A stretch of DNA of 64,000 nucleotides from Volvariella volvacea V23 (GCA_000349905.1 KB722745.1:279688-343687); one strand, 5' to 3'; positions 1 through 11,872 are shown, numbered from the stretch's first letter. The notes: generated from the letters alone by a model not told the origin. A program made the numbers and translations.

Positions 1-543
1 CAACTGGCCATGACCCAGCTTACACATCCTCCTCCCTTGCTGAGCAAATCCTTCCCACGGCAACCCACGCTCGCCCTCAGGCACGCGTCATGCCGATTGG
101 TAAGACGGCACTGCTGCTCTGTGCAGGGCGACGGAAAAGGAAGGAAGAAGTTGGTCAAGGGCGTGAGTGGCGAACCAGCGCCACGGGATGGGTTTGCATA
201 ATCTGCGTTGGTAGTGCTTGTTGGTTATTGGACGAGTGCAGGGTTGGCTGACTGGATGCTATGTGAGCTCGATGGAATGCGTTATACATTATCCATTAGG
301 CATCTTGGTGTGTTTGTGTAGAGCTATTCAATTGCAGAGCCCCGTTTTCAAGCTATATATAATGGTGCACCTGGAACGAGGGGTGTGGTACCTTATATAA
401 CGCCATTGAACCCAGCGAGCGGCCTGAAGGATTCCTTTCTCAAGCCTCTTCAGTGCGCAAGTGATCGACTAGGTACTTTAACAAGTCGACGAAATCCCCA
501 GAGCGCGCCAATCCCTTTTTCACTCCAGCAACGAACGACAAGC
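1..543. other. 5' flank of the pirin gene, no gene seen
   Basis: No convincing coding sequence is seen here. Two AT-rich TATA-like tracts lie at about 352-362 (TATATAAT) and 393-400 (TATATAAC), some 150-190 bp upstream of the pirin start codon. They could belong to its promoter if the 5' UTR is about 100 nt long. Confidence 0.4.
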
Positions 544-1574
544 ATGCAGTTCGCCCTCCGTCGCAGCGAAGAGAGAGATCATGCAGATTACGGATGGCTC
601 AAAACCTTCCACACGTTCTCTGTCGATTCGTACGTCTCCAACTGCCCTTGGATCAATGCACTGATGGCGACCTTGATCACCCATTATTTCCCCCACCCAC
701 ACGGAACACAGGCACCGAGATGATGATCACATCCAATGGGGTCCGCTCCGCATCATAAACGAAGACCGAATCGACGCCTACACAGGCTTCGGGACACACC
801 TCCACCGCGAATTTGAAATCTTCACGTACATCGTGTCCGGCCAAATCGAGCTGTGCGTACATACCGCCACAACCTACACTCCGCCTCCCTTGGACTGACT
901 CCAGTTGACCTCGCACTCTCGAAAACAGCAAGGACTCGATGAACAACGTCGAGATCCTCAAACGCGGCGACGTCCAGCTCACATCCGCAGGCACCGGCAC
1001 CTCCCACTCCGAGAAATGCCCCGGCCCCTCCCCGGCGCATTTCATCCAGATATGGGCCTACCCCTCCACCCCGCGTCTGCCGCCCAGATACTACACGCGC
1101 CATTTCAGCGAATCGGACAAGTTCAACAGCTTTGTCAAGGTCGTCGCGCCGCTTCCGTCTGAGGGCGCTGCTGCTAACCATGGTGCCGCTGGGCTTGGGC
1201 TTGATCATTGGCAAGGGGATCATATGGTCGTCGATGCGCGGGAGGGGAGGGGCCCGACGCCGATACATAGTAATTTGACGATGTACGCTGCGGTGTTGAG
1301 TCCCGGGATAGGAAGTGATGGGCTGTTCGGGTTCCGACTGAGGGGGAGGAAGGGGTACGTGCATGTTATCCAGACCAGCGGGTATAATACTGGGATAGCG
1401 AGAGGGGCGGGGATCAGACTATGTGACGGTGCGGGCTTTGGGGGTGGGGCGGAGGCGACGCTGTATGAAGGCGATGGGGCGTACATCATGGTTGGGCCTG
1501 GGAGCAATGGGGAGGTACTATTCGAGAACGTAACACAGGGCGTTGCGGAGGTGTTGTTGTTCGATATTGAGTAA
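544..1574 (+). CDS. Pirin family protein (cupin, putative nuclear iron-binding protein/quercetinase)
   Basis: Three exons (544-629, 712-852, 929-1574) give a protein of about 290 residues, the usual pirin length. The N-terminus carries the pirin signature (RRSEERDHADYGWLKTFHTF). Exon 2 encodes the cupin metal site GFGTHLHREFEIF with H58 and H60, and exon 3 supplies SHSE with H102 and E104, so all four expected iron ligands are present. Pirins bind Fe in a double cupin fold. In other organisms they act as transcription cofactors or quercetin 2,3-dioxygenases, and which role applies here cannot be told from sequence. The start was chosen at 544 because it opens directly into the conserved N-terminus. 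Exon 3 is long and uninterrupted. The gene converges with the PPR gene, with about 130 bp between the stop codons. Confidence 0.93.
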
Positions 1575-1707
1575 TGGAAATGATTTTTCGGATGTGACGA
1601 AGTTGGTCCCTAGATGTACAGGACTGCAATCAAGAGCTGGAAGCAGATGCGTCTATTAGAACATTAATACTAACAAATACAGTACATATTGCCCACAAAG
1701 CATAGCA

Positions 1708-3414
1708 TTACGAGGAATTAACAGAACCATTTTCTTCAACCTGAGGTAACATCTCCTTCTTAGCCTCAGCCACAGCAGCCGAAACGGCCGCACCAGGTTT
1801 AGCAACGCTAGCTGTCTCCCGACTTGTAAGAATGTCCGCCAGTATAGCGCGACGGAGAAGCCTTTCCAGAGGCTTTACGTCCATAAACACCCCCAACGGG
1901 ACAGCCTCGTCACCATCCATCATCTCCAACGTCGGTATCACATACTTCTGATGGGTACGTTCATCACATGCGTCCTCCTTTTTGTAGTCGAGAACACCGT
2001 TATGCAACTGGAATCGCGGGGCTGTACAATAATCGAGGATCCTCTGAGTTAGGGTACCGTCAATCTTGACTGGTGTTTTTCGATCCCCTCCAAGAAAGTA
2101 ATCTCCCCATTTCATATCACCCGCAAGCCGTGCACCCATGACATCGACCATCAAGCGGTTCACGATATGCTTCAAGACGATGGAGTAGGTTGCCGGGTTG
2201 ACATCGAGATCGAGAATCCAGAATGCTCGAAGAACGAGGAAAGCGCCCGGGTAGTCGTGCGTCGAGAGGAACGCGCGTAATGCGCTATTCAGGAGGGGCA
2301 CGTTGATGGGCATAGGGGCCTTGGGATTTGCGACTTTTTTCCGCGGTTTCTCGTTCAAATTTTTGGTATATATGTGGCGAGGGAATGGAAAATAAGTCCC
2401 CATGATCGAGTAAAGCGTCCTCGGACTAAGCGCGTTGGCTGGGATGCGACTTCTCCTTGTCTGTGTGCCTCTTGAATATTTAGCATATACTTTTGACAGC
2501 AGGGAAAACATAATTCTGAATGTATTCACGTCCGGACCTAGACCGTGTTGATTTGAAAAGTTCAAAAGGGCGTTAAAAACATTGAATGCTTGCTCATACG
2601 ACCCAGCGCGTGCTTCCCTCGAAATTAGAGCGTTGAAGACCGCCGAATTCGGTGGGACGCCTTGCTCCTGCATCATCGCCAGAACCCTCTCAGCCATTTC
2701 CTTCGCCTCGAATTCTGTGTCCTCGATAGCAGCCAACAACGCAGCATATGGATCCACAGCGGGAGGCGTGTTAGACCCTTTCTGCTCCAGTCTCTCCTCC
2801 ATCTCCGTCAGCGTGTTGAATGCACTCTCGTATTCACCCGCCTTGGCCTGTGCTACTACCAGCTTCGTTACGAGCTCTTGGCCGGGTGAAAACCCATCTC
2901 TAGCCTCCAAGAACCTCTTCACGATCTTCAAAATAGCCTGCGGCGATTGTCCCAAGTTGATGCAAGTCTCAAGCAAGTTGATTAGCCGTTCTTCAGTGTA
3001 AGAAGGATCCTGAACAATCCTATTCAACACTTCGTTCTTTTCATCCAATTGTTGTAGTGACAGGAAAGAGAGCGCCGCTGCAGTCATTTGCGTGTCCAGT
3101 GATGTTGACGGTACAAATCCGCTATTGATCATCCGTTCATAAACTGCGCTAGCTTCCGCCAAACGTCGATGTTCGATAAGTAGTGAGATAGTCTCACTTA
3201 GCGCGACATGAGGGATTGTAGGTAGGAACTTGAGATGGTAGTCGAGTTGTCTCTGTATGAATCCGTTCGTTTGACCCAGTTCCTTGCTATGGTGTCGAAG
3301 ACGAGCTGAGATCGAAATTAACAACCTAGCCACTCGCTCTCGTTCCTCCCTAGAACCGTCCATTGTGAACCCGCCTTTTGACCGCCATCTTTGCTGGGTA
3401 AGCGAGAGAGTCAT
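1708..3414 (-). CDS. Pentatricopeptide-repeat protein, probably mitochondrial; N-terminus uncertain at an assembly gap
   Basis: A single open frame of 568 codons runs from an ATG at 3414. Helical-hairpin repeats of PPR type are visible, for example around VVAQAKAGEYESAFNTLTEM and FNALISREARAGSYEQAFNV, spaced about 35 residues apart in the first half. The second half is less repetitive and ends in an Ala/Glu-rich tail. Such proteins bind organellar RNA and usually carry a mitochondrial presequence. The frame stays open upstream of 3414 into the 100-N gap, and the last readable codons there are rich in Arg, Ser and Pro (CRPVLTPSRLPPSSF). The real start may therefore lie inside the gap, and 3414 is only the first ATG after it. 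No introns are needed. I do not recognise the exact orthologue. Confidence 0.8.
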   Translation of the reverse strand: MTLSLTQQRWRSKGGFTMDGSREERERVARLLISISARLRHHSKELGQTNGFIQRQLDYHLKFLPTIPHVALSETISLLIEHRRLAEASAVYERMINSGFVPSTSLDTQMTAAALSFLSLQQLDEKNEVLNRIVQDPSYTEERLINLLETCINLGQSPQAILKIVKRFLEARDGFSPGQELVTKLVVAQAKAGEYESAFNTLTEMEERLEQKGSNTPPAVDPYAALLAAIEDTEFEAKEMAERVLAMMQEQGVPPNSAVFNALISREARAGSYEQAFNVFNALLNFSNQHGLGPDVNTFRIMFSLLSKVYAKYSRGTQTRRSRIPANALSPRTLYSIMGTYFPFPRHIYTKNLNEKPRKKVANPKAPMPINVPLLNSALRAFLSTHDYPGAFLVLRAFWILDLDVNPATYSIVLKHIVNRLMVDVMGARLAGDMKWGDYFLGGDRKTPVKIDGTLTQRILDYCTAPRFQLHNGVLDYKKEDACDERTHQKYVIPTLEMMDGDEAVPLGVFMDVKPLERLLRRAILADILTSRETASVAKPGAAVSAAVAEAKKEMLPQVEENGSVNSS

Positions 3415-3483
3415 GTCAGGGCGAAAGCGCGGAAAAGACGAGGGTGGAAGACGACTGGGAGTCAAGACAGGACGGCATCGTAT

Positions 3484-3583
3484 NNNNNNNNNNNNNNNNN
3501 NNNNNNNNNNNNNNNNNNNNNNNNNNNNNNNNNNNNNNNNNNNNNNNNNNNNNNNNNNNNNNNNNNNNNNNNNNNNNNNNNNN
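3484..3583. other. Assembly gap (100 N)
   Basis: Exactly 100 unresolved bases, the conventional size for a scaffold gap of unknown length. It falls over the probable 5' end of the PPR gene. Confidence 0.99.
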
Positions 3584-3737
3584 GGAGGAGTGAACAAACT
3601 GCATTCACAGGGACGCGTTTCTCTGTGGACGGTGTGAGAAAAGCTCGGCTTCGGCCGAGGTGACTCATTTCCCACGATAATAATGTCATTCGCTAAGCTC
3701 TACTGACTACAAACACCAATATTAATGGCTCAAAATC

Positions 3738-5269
3738 TCAAATCTCCTCTGGTGTGTCTGCGAATGTATACTCCATATGACCAGCAGAATATCTTTCTGC
3801 AGGTAAGTCTGCACGTGCAGCTCCTGCGAGCTTATCAATGGTTTCAATCTCTTCGACAGCCAGTTTAACTTTCTCGGCGCCAATATTTTCTTCAAGGTAC
3901 TGTGGGGGACTATCAGGACGTTGTGAAGCGTTGGTTGATAAAAAGAACCTACTTTGATTTTCTTTGTTCCAGGGATGACAACGAAATTGGGTCCTTTTGC
4001 TAAAATCCACGCCAAGGTGACCTGCCCGGAAGTCGCGTTATGCTTTGTACCAATTTCTTCCAGCTTTGCCACGAGGCTCAGGATTTTCGGGAAGTTCTCC
4101 CTTGAAAATCTGGTCACACATAGTATCAATCTCCTTGGCCCTGGCAACGCATGACTGCCACATACTTAGGGAAGAACCTTCTAATATCATTGAGCTCAAA
4201 GTCATCAGGGGATTTCTACACATATTCATTAGTTAATAATTTATTCTGATCATTGACAGGCACACGTACGAATCGTCCAGTCAACAGGCCTCTAGAAAGA
4301 GGTGAATATGCTACGATAGTAACACCCAATTCCTTTGCAGCTTCCGCAAGCCCTGTTTGTGGGTCAAATACTTCTAATGCGAATGGAGAAACTTCCATCT
4401 TGTCGTCGATTCATCAGGGTCCGGGCAGAGGTGTGCAGAGCACTGTTACTCACTTGGACTGCAGCAATAGGGTGAACAGCATGTGCTCGCCGGAGGGTAC
4501 GGGCAGAGCACTCGGAGAGTCCAATATTCTTGATTTTACCCTGCCTGCGCACGCCAGAAAGTCGCGTGTCAGTGAACAGACAGAGAAGCTTAAGTCCGGC
4601 CTTACTGGACAAGTTCTGCAAGTGCGCGAATCGTGACCTGTATTATCTCTTCAGCGAGGGCACGTTTTCTGGCCTGCTTCGACTCACCTCAATCGGTATT
4701 TTCTTGTCAATCCTGTTGTGGTATGGTGTAAGCTAAGGTTCCCTCTATTAGCGATTCTTGCTCACCTGTGAATGTAATACAAATCTACCGTCTCCACTCC
4801 CAACCTCTCCAACGACCTCTCCACTGCTTGCATAACGTATTCCCGATCACCACGCAGCCCAGTTGCTGTAACCCCAAACTTGGTGGCCAGGAATATTTCC
4901 TCCCTTTTGCCTCTGGTCTTTAGCCTGGAAGAGAGATGAAAATATCCACATCAGTCATTCTCCAGAGGGGCGTCATACCATGGGGTATTGAAGAAAGCTT
5001 ACCATTTACCAATCAACTCTTCTGAATCGCCGTATATATCGCTGGTATCCCAGTGCCGAGAACCTAGTTCATAGGCTGAATCGAGGACCTGAACACCATA
5101 GCGAAGCACATGAATATTTGCGGTGCTGTTGTTGGATGGGAAATACCTTCAATCTTTCTTCGTCAGGTTCGACAGAACCATACCATGTGCTGATACCCAT
5201 GGCACCGAATCCAACACCATGGACACTGCTGGTACCAATCTTCCTGTATACACCTGGGTTTACGGACAT
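3738..5269 (-). CDS. Aldo/keto reductase 1 (yakc/AKR13-like, proximal copy)
   Basis: About nine short exons join in frame to give roughly 337 residues, the normal length of an NADPH-dependent aldo/keto reductase. It starts [20 protein letters not shown] and ends FADTPEEI. The catalytic tetrad is complete: D55 and Y60 ([12 protein letters not shown]), K85 (LATKFG) and H122 (YYIHR). The product should be a cytosolic (beta/alpha)8 barrel that reduces aldehydes or ketones; its substrate is not predictable. Introns are 45-60 nt with good GT-AG borders. One exon, IDKKIPIE, is only about 25 nt. The gene is a tandem paralogue of the next minus-strand gene, with the same exon plan. The start at 5269 is supported by a TATA box about 70 bp upstream. 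Confidence 0.92.
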
Positions 5270-5337
5270 TTTTGGGCAGGGAGTTGGAGGGGAAGGACAA
5301 CCGAGTGGTGGGATAGACAAACGTCTCAAAAGCTGCA

Positions 5338-5347
5338 TTTATATACC
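5338..5347 (-). promoter_or_regulatory. TATA box of aldo/keto reductase 1
   Basis: On the minus strand the sequence reads GGTATATAAATG, centred about 70 bp before the start codon at 5269. That places the likely transcription start near 5310 and gives a short 5' leader. Confidence 0.6.
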
Positions 5348-6937
5348 ATTCACATCCCCGCTCTATTGAGCACTGATCAAAGGTGCCGCCATACCACAAC
5401 GCTTCGCTGGCAAAACGGCAAGCTGACCTGTCGATCCTCCTAGTTGGCCGGCTTCCTAGCTTGTCTGAAGAAGATCGCGAACCAAGGAATAGCTACTGCG
5501 ATGCGTAAAAGAAAATTACGATGCTGCCTTACACTCCTCCGGTACCACGGTTGCACAATCTCACACGGACATAAGAATGCTAGATAGATTGCGAACCGTG
5601 ACCCCAACGCCGTCCACCGGAAATTTTTGCGATGAACTCTATCGATGCTGAACTCTGGGAGCTCAGTGGTGTAATGGCTCCGAGGTTGACGTATGTCCAC
5701 CGTTATGGCGAACCTGCCGAAGCGCTGACGCAACCCCTCTGCACACCATAGCATCGAAAAACCGACGGCATCCCACACAGTATCCGTACTACCAGTGGCG
5801 AGTAATCACTGGTTGTACAACTTGAAGACAAGCACGTTCATGGCCTGTTCCGCGAGATGGGGGTAGAGGAATTCTGTTGCTCTATTGTGTAGGCACCCAT
5901 CCTTTCGAGTCCAGCTATGTGCGGCATCAGGCGGAAGGCTGACGAGTATCCTCGGCCGTTGAATATTGAATCCTCTTCTTCCGCTCCTGCAGGGCGCGTG
6001 AATATGATTCGTACTCGGGAGCAGTAATCATGTCAATCACTTGGACGTTAGAACGCAAATCAACTGCGAGTAAGATATGCCGACCACGCTATTGAGGGTT
6101 GAGCAAGCCTAGAGGAGACCAAGCCAACGCAACTTGGTCGGCAGTTGTGTTACGTTAGCGTATGCTCACAATATGGTTTATCAGCGCACTTTGTTCGCAT
6201 ACATGGCTTCGCTGGAGACTTGACGGAGTTTCGCCAGCCCCGGAAAGAGGGCGTCCAATCAGCAGGATGCCCGTTTTGGATATACACTCCTTGGTTTACT
6301 CCAAACGAATTTTTCGTAGTCGTAACTTAGCTTCAGGCAATATTCACCTGCAAATACATTTCACTGGAAACTCGACACAATACGTACTTGGATGTTTTGC
6401 ATTCAAATCTTTGGGAATCAGTGCCAATATATCACCACCATTTCATTCGTAATCGACATATTTGTAGCAAAATCGGGCACCTATTTCCATCAGTGACTTT
6501 ATCTGACCTAACCTTCAGAGAAGCCCCGCAACCCAAGCTTCCAATGTTTTTTGCACAAATAAACGTAATATCAAAAATGCTCGTTGTTTCTGCTCTTGAC
6601 GATGCTCAGTAGTCAGAAATACCTTTTGTCTTATCTACCTCACTTTCAACCTGTGATAGATTGTTATAAGTCCAACCTTGAGGTTGAGGGGAAGAACCTA
6701 TTTGGACACTGAACGCTCCACCGGCGCGCATTTAAATTAAAGAGGATGCGTTTGTACCAGTGCACTCGTATATTGGAGGTGGACATAATTATGGTGATTC
6801 TTGCTATTTGAGCATGAAAAGTACGGAAATAGAGATTTCTTCTAGTCTCTCGTTTTTTGAAATTTCTGATACAGAGTGGGTTGGCTCGTAAATGACGTGT
6901 ACACTGATAGCTTATTAACAAAATCTGCAAAACCACT
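5348..6937. other. Intergenic stretch between the two aldo/keto reductases
   Basis: About 1.6 kb with only short, unconvincing open frames on either strand. I saw no recognisable protein signature. It holds the promoter of reductase 1 at one edge and the 3' flank of reductase 2 at the other. Confidence 0.5.
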
Positions 6938-8451
6938 CTAATGTACGGCAATCTCCTCTGGAGTGTCACCAAATGTAAGGTGAATGTAGTTGTCCCCATA
7001 TCTACCGCCTGTTATTGTGGTATCTGCCTCTCGTGCAAGTGCGTTGAGTGTCTCGACCTCGTTGTATGATAGCTGGATATTCTCGGCCTTCATGTTCTCT
7101 GACACATACTGACAAAGGGTGAGAATAAAGTGGAATTAAACCGGCAAGGGAGCATTACCTTGGCCTTCTTAGTCCCTGGAATGACTACGAAATCCCCGCC
7201 TTGTGCCAAGATCCAGGCGAGTGCGATTTGAGAAGTAGTCGCGTGATGGTTGTCCGCAATTTGTTGGACCCGATCAACGACGTTGTTGATTTTAGGGAAG
7301 TTCTCCCGAGAAAACCTGAAGGCAGTGTCAATTTCTACAAGTCAGTCTTGAGATAACATCGGGAGCTCCTACTTAGGAATAGTGCGTCTGAAGTCATCAA
7401 GCTCAAAGTCATCATAGGATTTCTAAATGTGAAAGGCGAAACAGCGAAAGGTGGGTCAGAGGTGCTTCCTTTAACTCAGAAAGAGAAAAGGAACCGACAA
7501 ATTGACCAGTGATCATACCTCGTGCGAGAGGTGAATAAGCCACGACCGTAATACCTAGTTCTCGAGCAGCCGCCAAGACACCGTTGTGGTGAATGTCCAG
7601 TACAAGTGGTGAATATTCCACCTGTAGCACAGCTATAAGATTAGCGGACAGGGGCATTGCGATAACTACGAACCTGGATAGCGGAGATGGGGTGAACTTT
7701 GTGGGCGCGACGCAGTGTTGCAGCAGAACATTCAGATAAGCCAATATATTTTACTTTGCCTTCCCTAGCGGCATATTAGCTCCGTATGGATTATTGCATA
7801 AGAGAAGGAACGGACCTGACAAGTTCTGATAGTGCCCTTATCGTCACCTATGAATCACCTGGTTACATTTTTTGTAAGAACGAATACAATCACGTCTTAC
7901 CTCAATGGGGATCTTGTTGTCAATTCTGCACTACTGTTACCTTTGATTCATCGAATAACAGTATTCAGCTTACCTGTGTACATAAAATAGGTCTACGTAG
8001 TCTGTGTTGAGGTCCTTCAAAGATTTCTCAATGCACTCCCTGACGTGCTCAGGGTCACCGCGAGGGCCATCCGGGGTAATACCAAATTTAGTAGCGAGGA
8101 AGATGTCCTTCCTCTTCTCGGGATTCCTCTTGATCCTGAAGCAGTGAATTAAAAATCAGAGGAAACAAAAGGCTTCCCATCTTACCACTTGCCGATCAAT
8201 TCTTCTGAGTCACCATAGAAGTTACTGGTATCCCAATGTCTTGCACCGCTTTCGTACGCAGCATTCAACGTCTGACAGTATCACGGAGACTGAGCTCCCA
8301 CGAGAAGCTGGTGTGCAAGGCATCGGCTCACCTCAAAACGCCGTTCGTCTTCCTCAGTAGCACCATAGTGGAAACTAATACCCATTACACCAAATCCAAT
8401 CCCATGGATGGTGGCATCGCCAATTTTACGGTAAACGAATGGCAAAGGCAT
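6938..8451 (-). CDS. Aldo/keto reductase 2 (distal tandem copy)
   Basis: Reconstructed from about nine exons, starting [21 protein letters not shown] and ending [11 protein letters not shown]. The family tetrad is present ([24 protein letters not shown]), as are the downstream [14 protein letters not shown] and [13 protein letters not shown] blocks. It shares exon boundaries and most conserved blocks with the copy at 3738-5269, so the pair arose by tandem duplication. Divergence at many positions shows the duplication is not recent. It is likely a cytosolic NADPH-dependent carbonyl reductase of unknown substrate. A TATATA tract at 8518-8524 lies about 70 bp upstream of the start, in the same place as the TATA box of its neighbour. 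Confidence 0.92.
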
Positions 8452-9740
8452 ATCTAGCTGGTGAATTGAGACTTGGGTAACTTCTAGGAATGAGGTAGTG
8501 AGATATAAACCGACCTGTTATATAGGTGAGTACATAGTGCTGCAGTAAATGAGATCCTTTCGCGCAGGAATATGGTGTACTGATAATTGTACACAGGCCG
8601 TGACTAGAAAGAGAGTTTTGACAAAGGACCTTGGTAAGAACTCGGGACTGACAACGCTTGACAGTCCTCCACAAGGTTATTTTATCCGCTCACTCTGGCG
8701 AGGTACGTGAGTTGTACGCGAGAGCAAAACCATGATCAGTGACATGTCGTTTGAGGTAACTCAGCGGCAGGCAATTACTCAATAAAGACGAATTTATTCG
8801 TACCATGGGACCCGCTGGGCATGCCATGCCTCAACGGTACTCTCCCCGTCCCAAATAGAAGCAGCGTTAGTGTCTAGCGCCTACGTGGGGGACAGGAACG
8901 CCCACCAGAGAGATGTAGTTACAGCTGGCAGCAGCCGTAGGATCTTCCACACTAACTCCGGGTGTCAACTTCCCCGCATACAGGAACGGTCACCAATGAC
9001 CACCAGGACCGAGTGTGATCGATTGATCAGCGGTACATCTCAAAAGATGCACTCCTGCAGTATTATTGATCCCTCGAACTCGCTGATCCGCCAATGATCT
9101 TGCCTTCTGAGGCCTTGTGGCAAAATACCTTTGCATTACGTGGATTAACTTCAGGGCAAGTGATCTTTCCACCTGGTCACGAGAGATTACTTCCAGTCAA
9201 TAGACATATAATGATGCCTACCCGGTACACCGGTCAAGGGCCAGACTCATTTCGATGTGAGCCAATTTTATCATTTAACTAGACTCGGTTCTCATCCTCG
9301 TAAGCGTCCTCCACACATGATAAACAGGGACGGGAGTCTTGACGTCGGCCGACAAGATTGGGTATTCAGTATGAGCGACACAGAGAGTAGTGTCAAAAGT
9401 GTCAAACCCTACAGTATGCGAGGTCTTTAATTAGTACAGAACAGGCAGCGCACTCGTCACACTTACCTCGGTATAATGACCATCACCATCCTAGTGCCAG
9501 TCTCCACACGGATACATGAATGAGACCTATGTTCATCTGGCAACCTCTCTCCATTGCTATGCATCGCCAGTTCAAACTGTGTATATAGTCCATTAACACA
9601 GTATCTTAAACAACTTACCTAGCCCTCCCTTCCTGATGTCAGGCGGTGCAACCTAATCTGCCAGCCTACAGCACTTAAAACTGACACCTACGTTGGGCCA
9701 TGACCGATATCACCGCCGATTGATTAATAACTAGATATTT
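8452..9740. other. Gene-poor intergenic sequence
   Basis: About 1.3 kb upstream of reductase 2. Several splice-like motifs occur on the minus strand between 9450 and 9800, but I could not join them into a recognisable protein. It may be a decayed gene, and nothing is supported. Confidence 0.4.
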
Positions 9741-10085
9741 ATCAACCAGTGAATGGAAAGCTACTGCGAACGTTACATACCTTGAGGTCGTTATACCCTA
9801 GTCTAATGGTGTATTCAATAGAGTAGAGCTATATTCAGGGAGTATGCGTAGGGGCCGCGGTGTGGTGTAAAACCTCGAGCGTCGTATATCTCACACCAGC
9901 CCTACATTCAACTATTCATCAACCAATAAATTGGAAGCTACTACGAACTTCACATACCTCGCAGTCGTCATACTCTAGTCCCCTGGTGTATTCAATAGGG
10001 TAGAACTATAGACGCAAGGGCCGCGGCGTGGCGCAAACCCTCGAGCGTCGTATACCTCACATCAATCCCACATTCAGCATTTTCA
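9741..10085. repeat. Two-copy tandem repeat, period about 177 bp
   Basis: Copy 1 (about 9741-9917) and copy 2 (about 9918-10085) both begin ATCAACCA. They share, in order, GGAAGCTACT, a GAAC..CACATACCT block, TGGTGTATTCAATAG, a GGGCCGCGG block and CTCGAGCGTCGTATA. The copies differ by substitutions and by a deletion of about 10 bp in copy 2 before the GGGCCGCGG block. This is an old local duplication of non-coding DNA. I found no third copy in the window. Confidence 0.85.
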
Positions 10086-10468
10086 CTTGGTTTACCTCGC
10101 AAACAATTTGACGTGCCTCCACACTAGCATGCGAGCCTCGTTTCTGCGTGCCTAGTTGGCCGAAGCGAGACTTCTAGTCCACTTGATCTTCAAAGCAATG
10201 CCATATACAGAATAAGTTTGAATCGAAAGCACCCCAGATCTTCAACGCAGCGCATGTGCATTAAAAAGTAATTATAGAACAACTTCAAACGACCTGTAAA
10301 TAGACAGCAAGTAACGATCCCCAAAGCAAAGTAATGCAGGGTATCAAACCAACTTGCCCACGCCCGTCACCCATCCCTCCGACAATCCTCCCACTCCCCC
10401 TCACTTTCATATGCATCCTTACTTCCACTCCCACCCCTTACTTCCTGCACCCCACTGCCACCTGTCTA

Positions 10469-11872
10469 TCAGTGCGCTTCCGCCTTCGCATCCCCACGCT
10501 CGACATCAGTGTCAGTATCAATGGAGCCGACTTTGGCTGGTGCTCCTAGTGGCGGGTCGGGGTAGCGTGAAACTGTGGTTTGGATGTTGATCATGTGAAG
10601 TGGCATGGCGTTTCGTGATTGGATGGGACCCTGGGAATGTTGGGAGCGGTAGGTGTTGGATGGGAGTTGCTGGGAGGTGCGTTCTCGGTCGACTCGGATG
10701 ATGATGAGGTTGAATGTGATGCCCTCGTTGTGGTAGTGTATGTGGTAAGATTGGAGGCAGGGTGTGGAAAATAGGTTGATGGATACTCACGATGATTTGC
10801 ACGACCTGTTGATTCACTTCGTGAGTCTCAATAGGCATGAATAGCGGAAGGCGGTACGTACCGCATCGGAAACACCAAGTTGGCTGTTGTTCGAAGCGAG
10901 ATATGTACCAAAAAGAATGATTATACTAGCGGTATACATAGTACCGGATTCGATGAAAATGCGCAGGTAGTTCTCTAGGAAACTTCCTCCGAGGACTATG
11001 GAGCGCCCAGAAAGCGCGCTTCTAATCGAGCGTATACGGTACACGATCAAAGCTAGAGGATAATTGTCAGATAACGATAACCAAACAAGAGATGGTCGTC
11101 GTCTTACACGTTGTGATTAAGTTCATGGCAAGAGTCAGAGTAAGCATGCTGGTAATGAAAGGAGAAAGTTGGGAAGAGTTGAGAAGTGCGTGATTATTGG
11201 TGAGTGTAGCTTCGACATAGATGATCATAGCCCCGCACACTGGAAGGGATTGAGTGATACTGATAAGACATTCGACAATCAAAACGTACCAGTCTCAGCA
11301 AGCCATATCAGAACGGGAAAAACAACGACATAATATTTCTGATTATACACCACCCAAAGACGATACAACTACAATGAAAGTTGATTCACATTCTGTCCGA
11401 ACTTCAATGAAGATGAAGCGAATAGCATGCTCACCAAGATTGCATCCCCGACGAACGTCTGAGCAACGTAGCACCCCATTTTCATCACATTTACCCAATA
11501 TGATATCTTTTCGAACTCTTCGATCGGGTCACCGTCATAAGCCACGAAAGCGTCCAGGTTATGACGTAGTCCAAACGCCACATCCAAAGAGGCAAATGTG
11601 AACATGAGCAAGGCTGCAATGAGCATCTTGAAGTTGATGTCACGGAGACGCTTGAACCGGTCCTCGGGGTGCAGGAGAACCCGCAAGCACGAAAAGAATG
11701 TCACCAAGTAGATGCCTATTGGGATTAGGAGGGTATTCCCATAGTTCAATTGTGGGGCTCACTGCTTGAATTAGCATATAAGAAATGACGATAAGCAGAG
11801 GGCTCACCCATAGAACACGCTCTCCATAAACAGGCCAACGATTTGGGCAGCATCGAGGGGGAATTGAGCCAT
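10469..11872 (-). CDS. Seven-helix integral membrane protein of an Agaricomycete-expanded family (frame conflict at intron 1)
   Basis: The exons encode about seven hydrophobic helices. The order is MAQFPLDAAQIVGLFMESVF, YLVTFFSCLRVLL, MLIAALLMFTFASLDVAFGL, YRLWVVYNQ/KYYVVVFPVLIWLAE, a helix around FITSMLTLTLAMNLIT, and TMYTASIIILFGTYLAS. It then ends VVQIIGITFNLIIIRVDRER and a polar tail. This pattern matches unnamed multipass proteins that are abundant in mushroom genomes; no function is established. All later introns splice cleanly. The first does not: the only GT donor leaves TATGG, while the natural acceptor before ATCTAC needs one base fewer. Either a G was inserted in the GGG run at about 11810, or this is a sequencing error or an early pseudogene. 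Confidence 0.72.

Noticed and set aside
2582..3001. Plus-strand frame opposite the PPR gene
   Set aside because: Antisense of a well-supported repeat protein.
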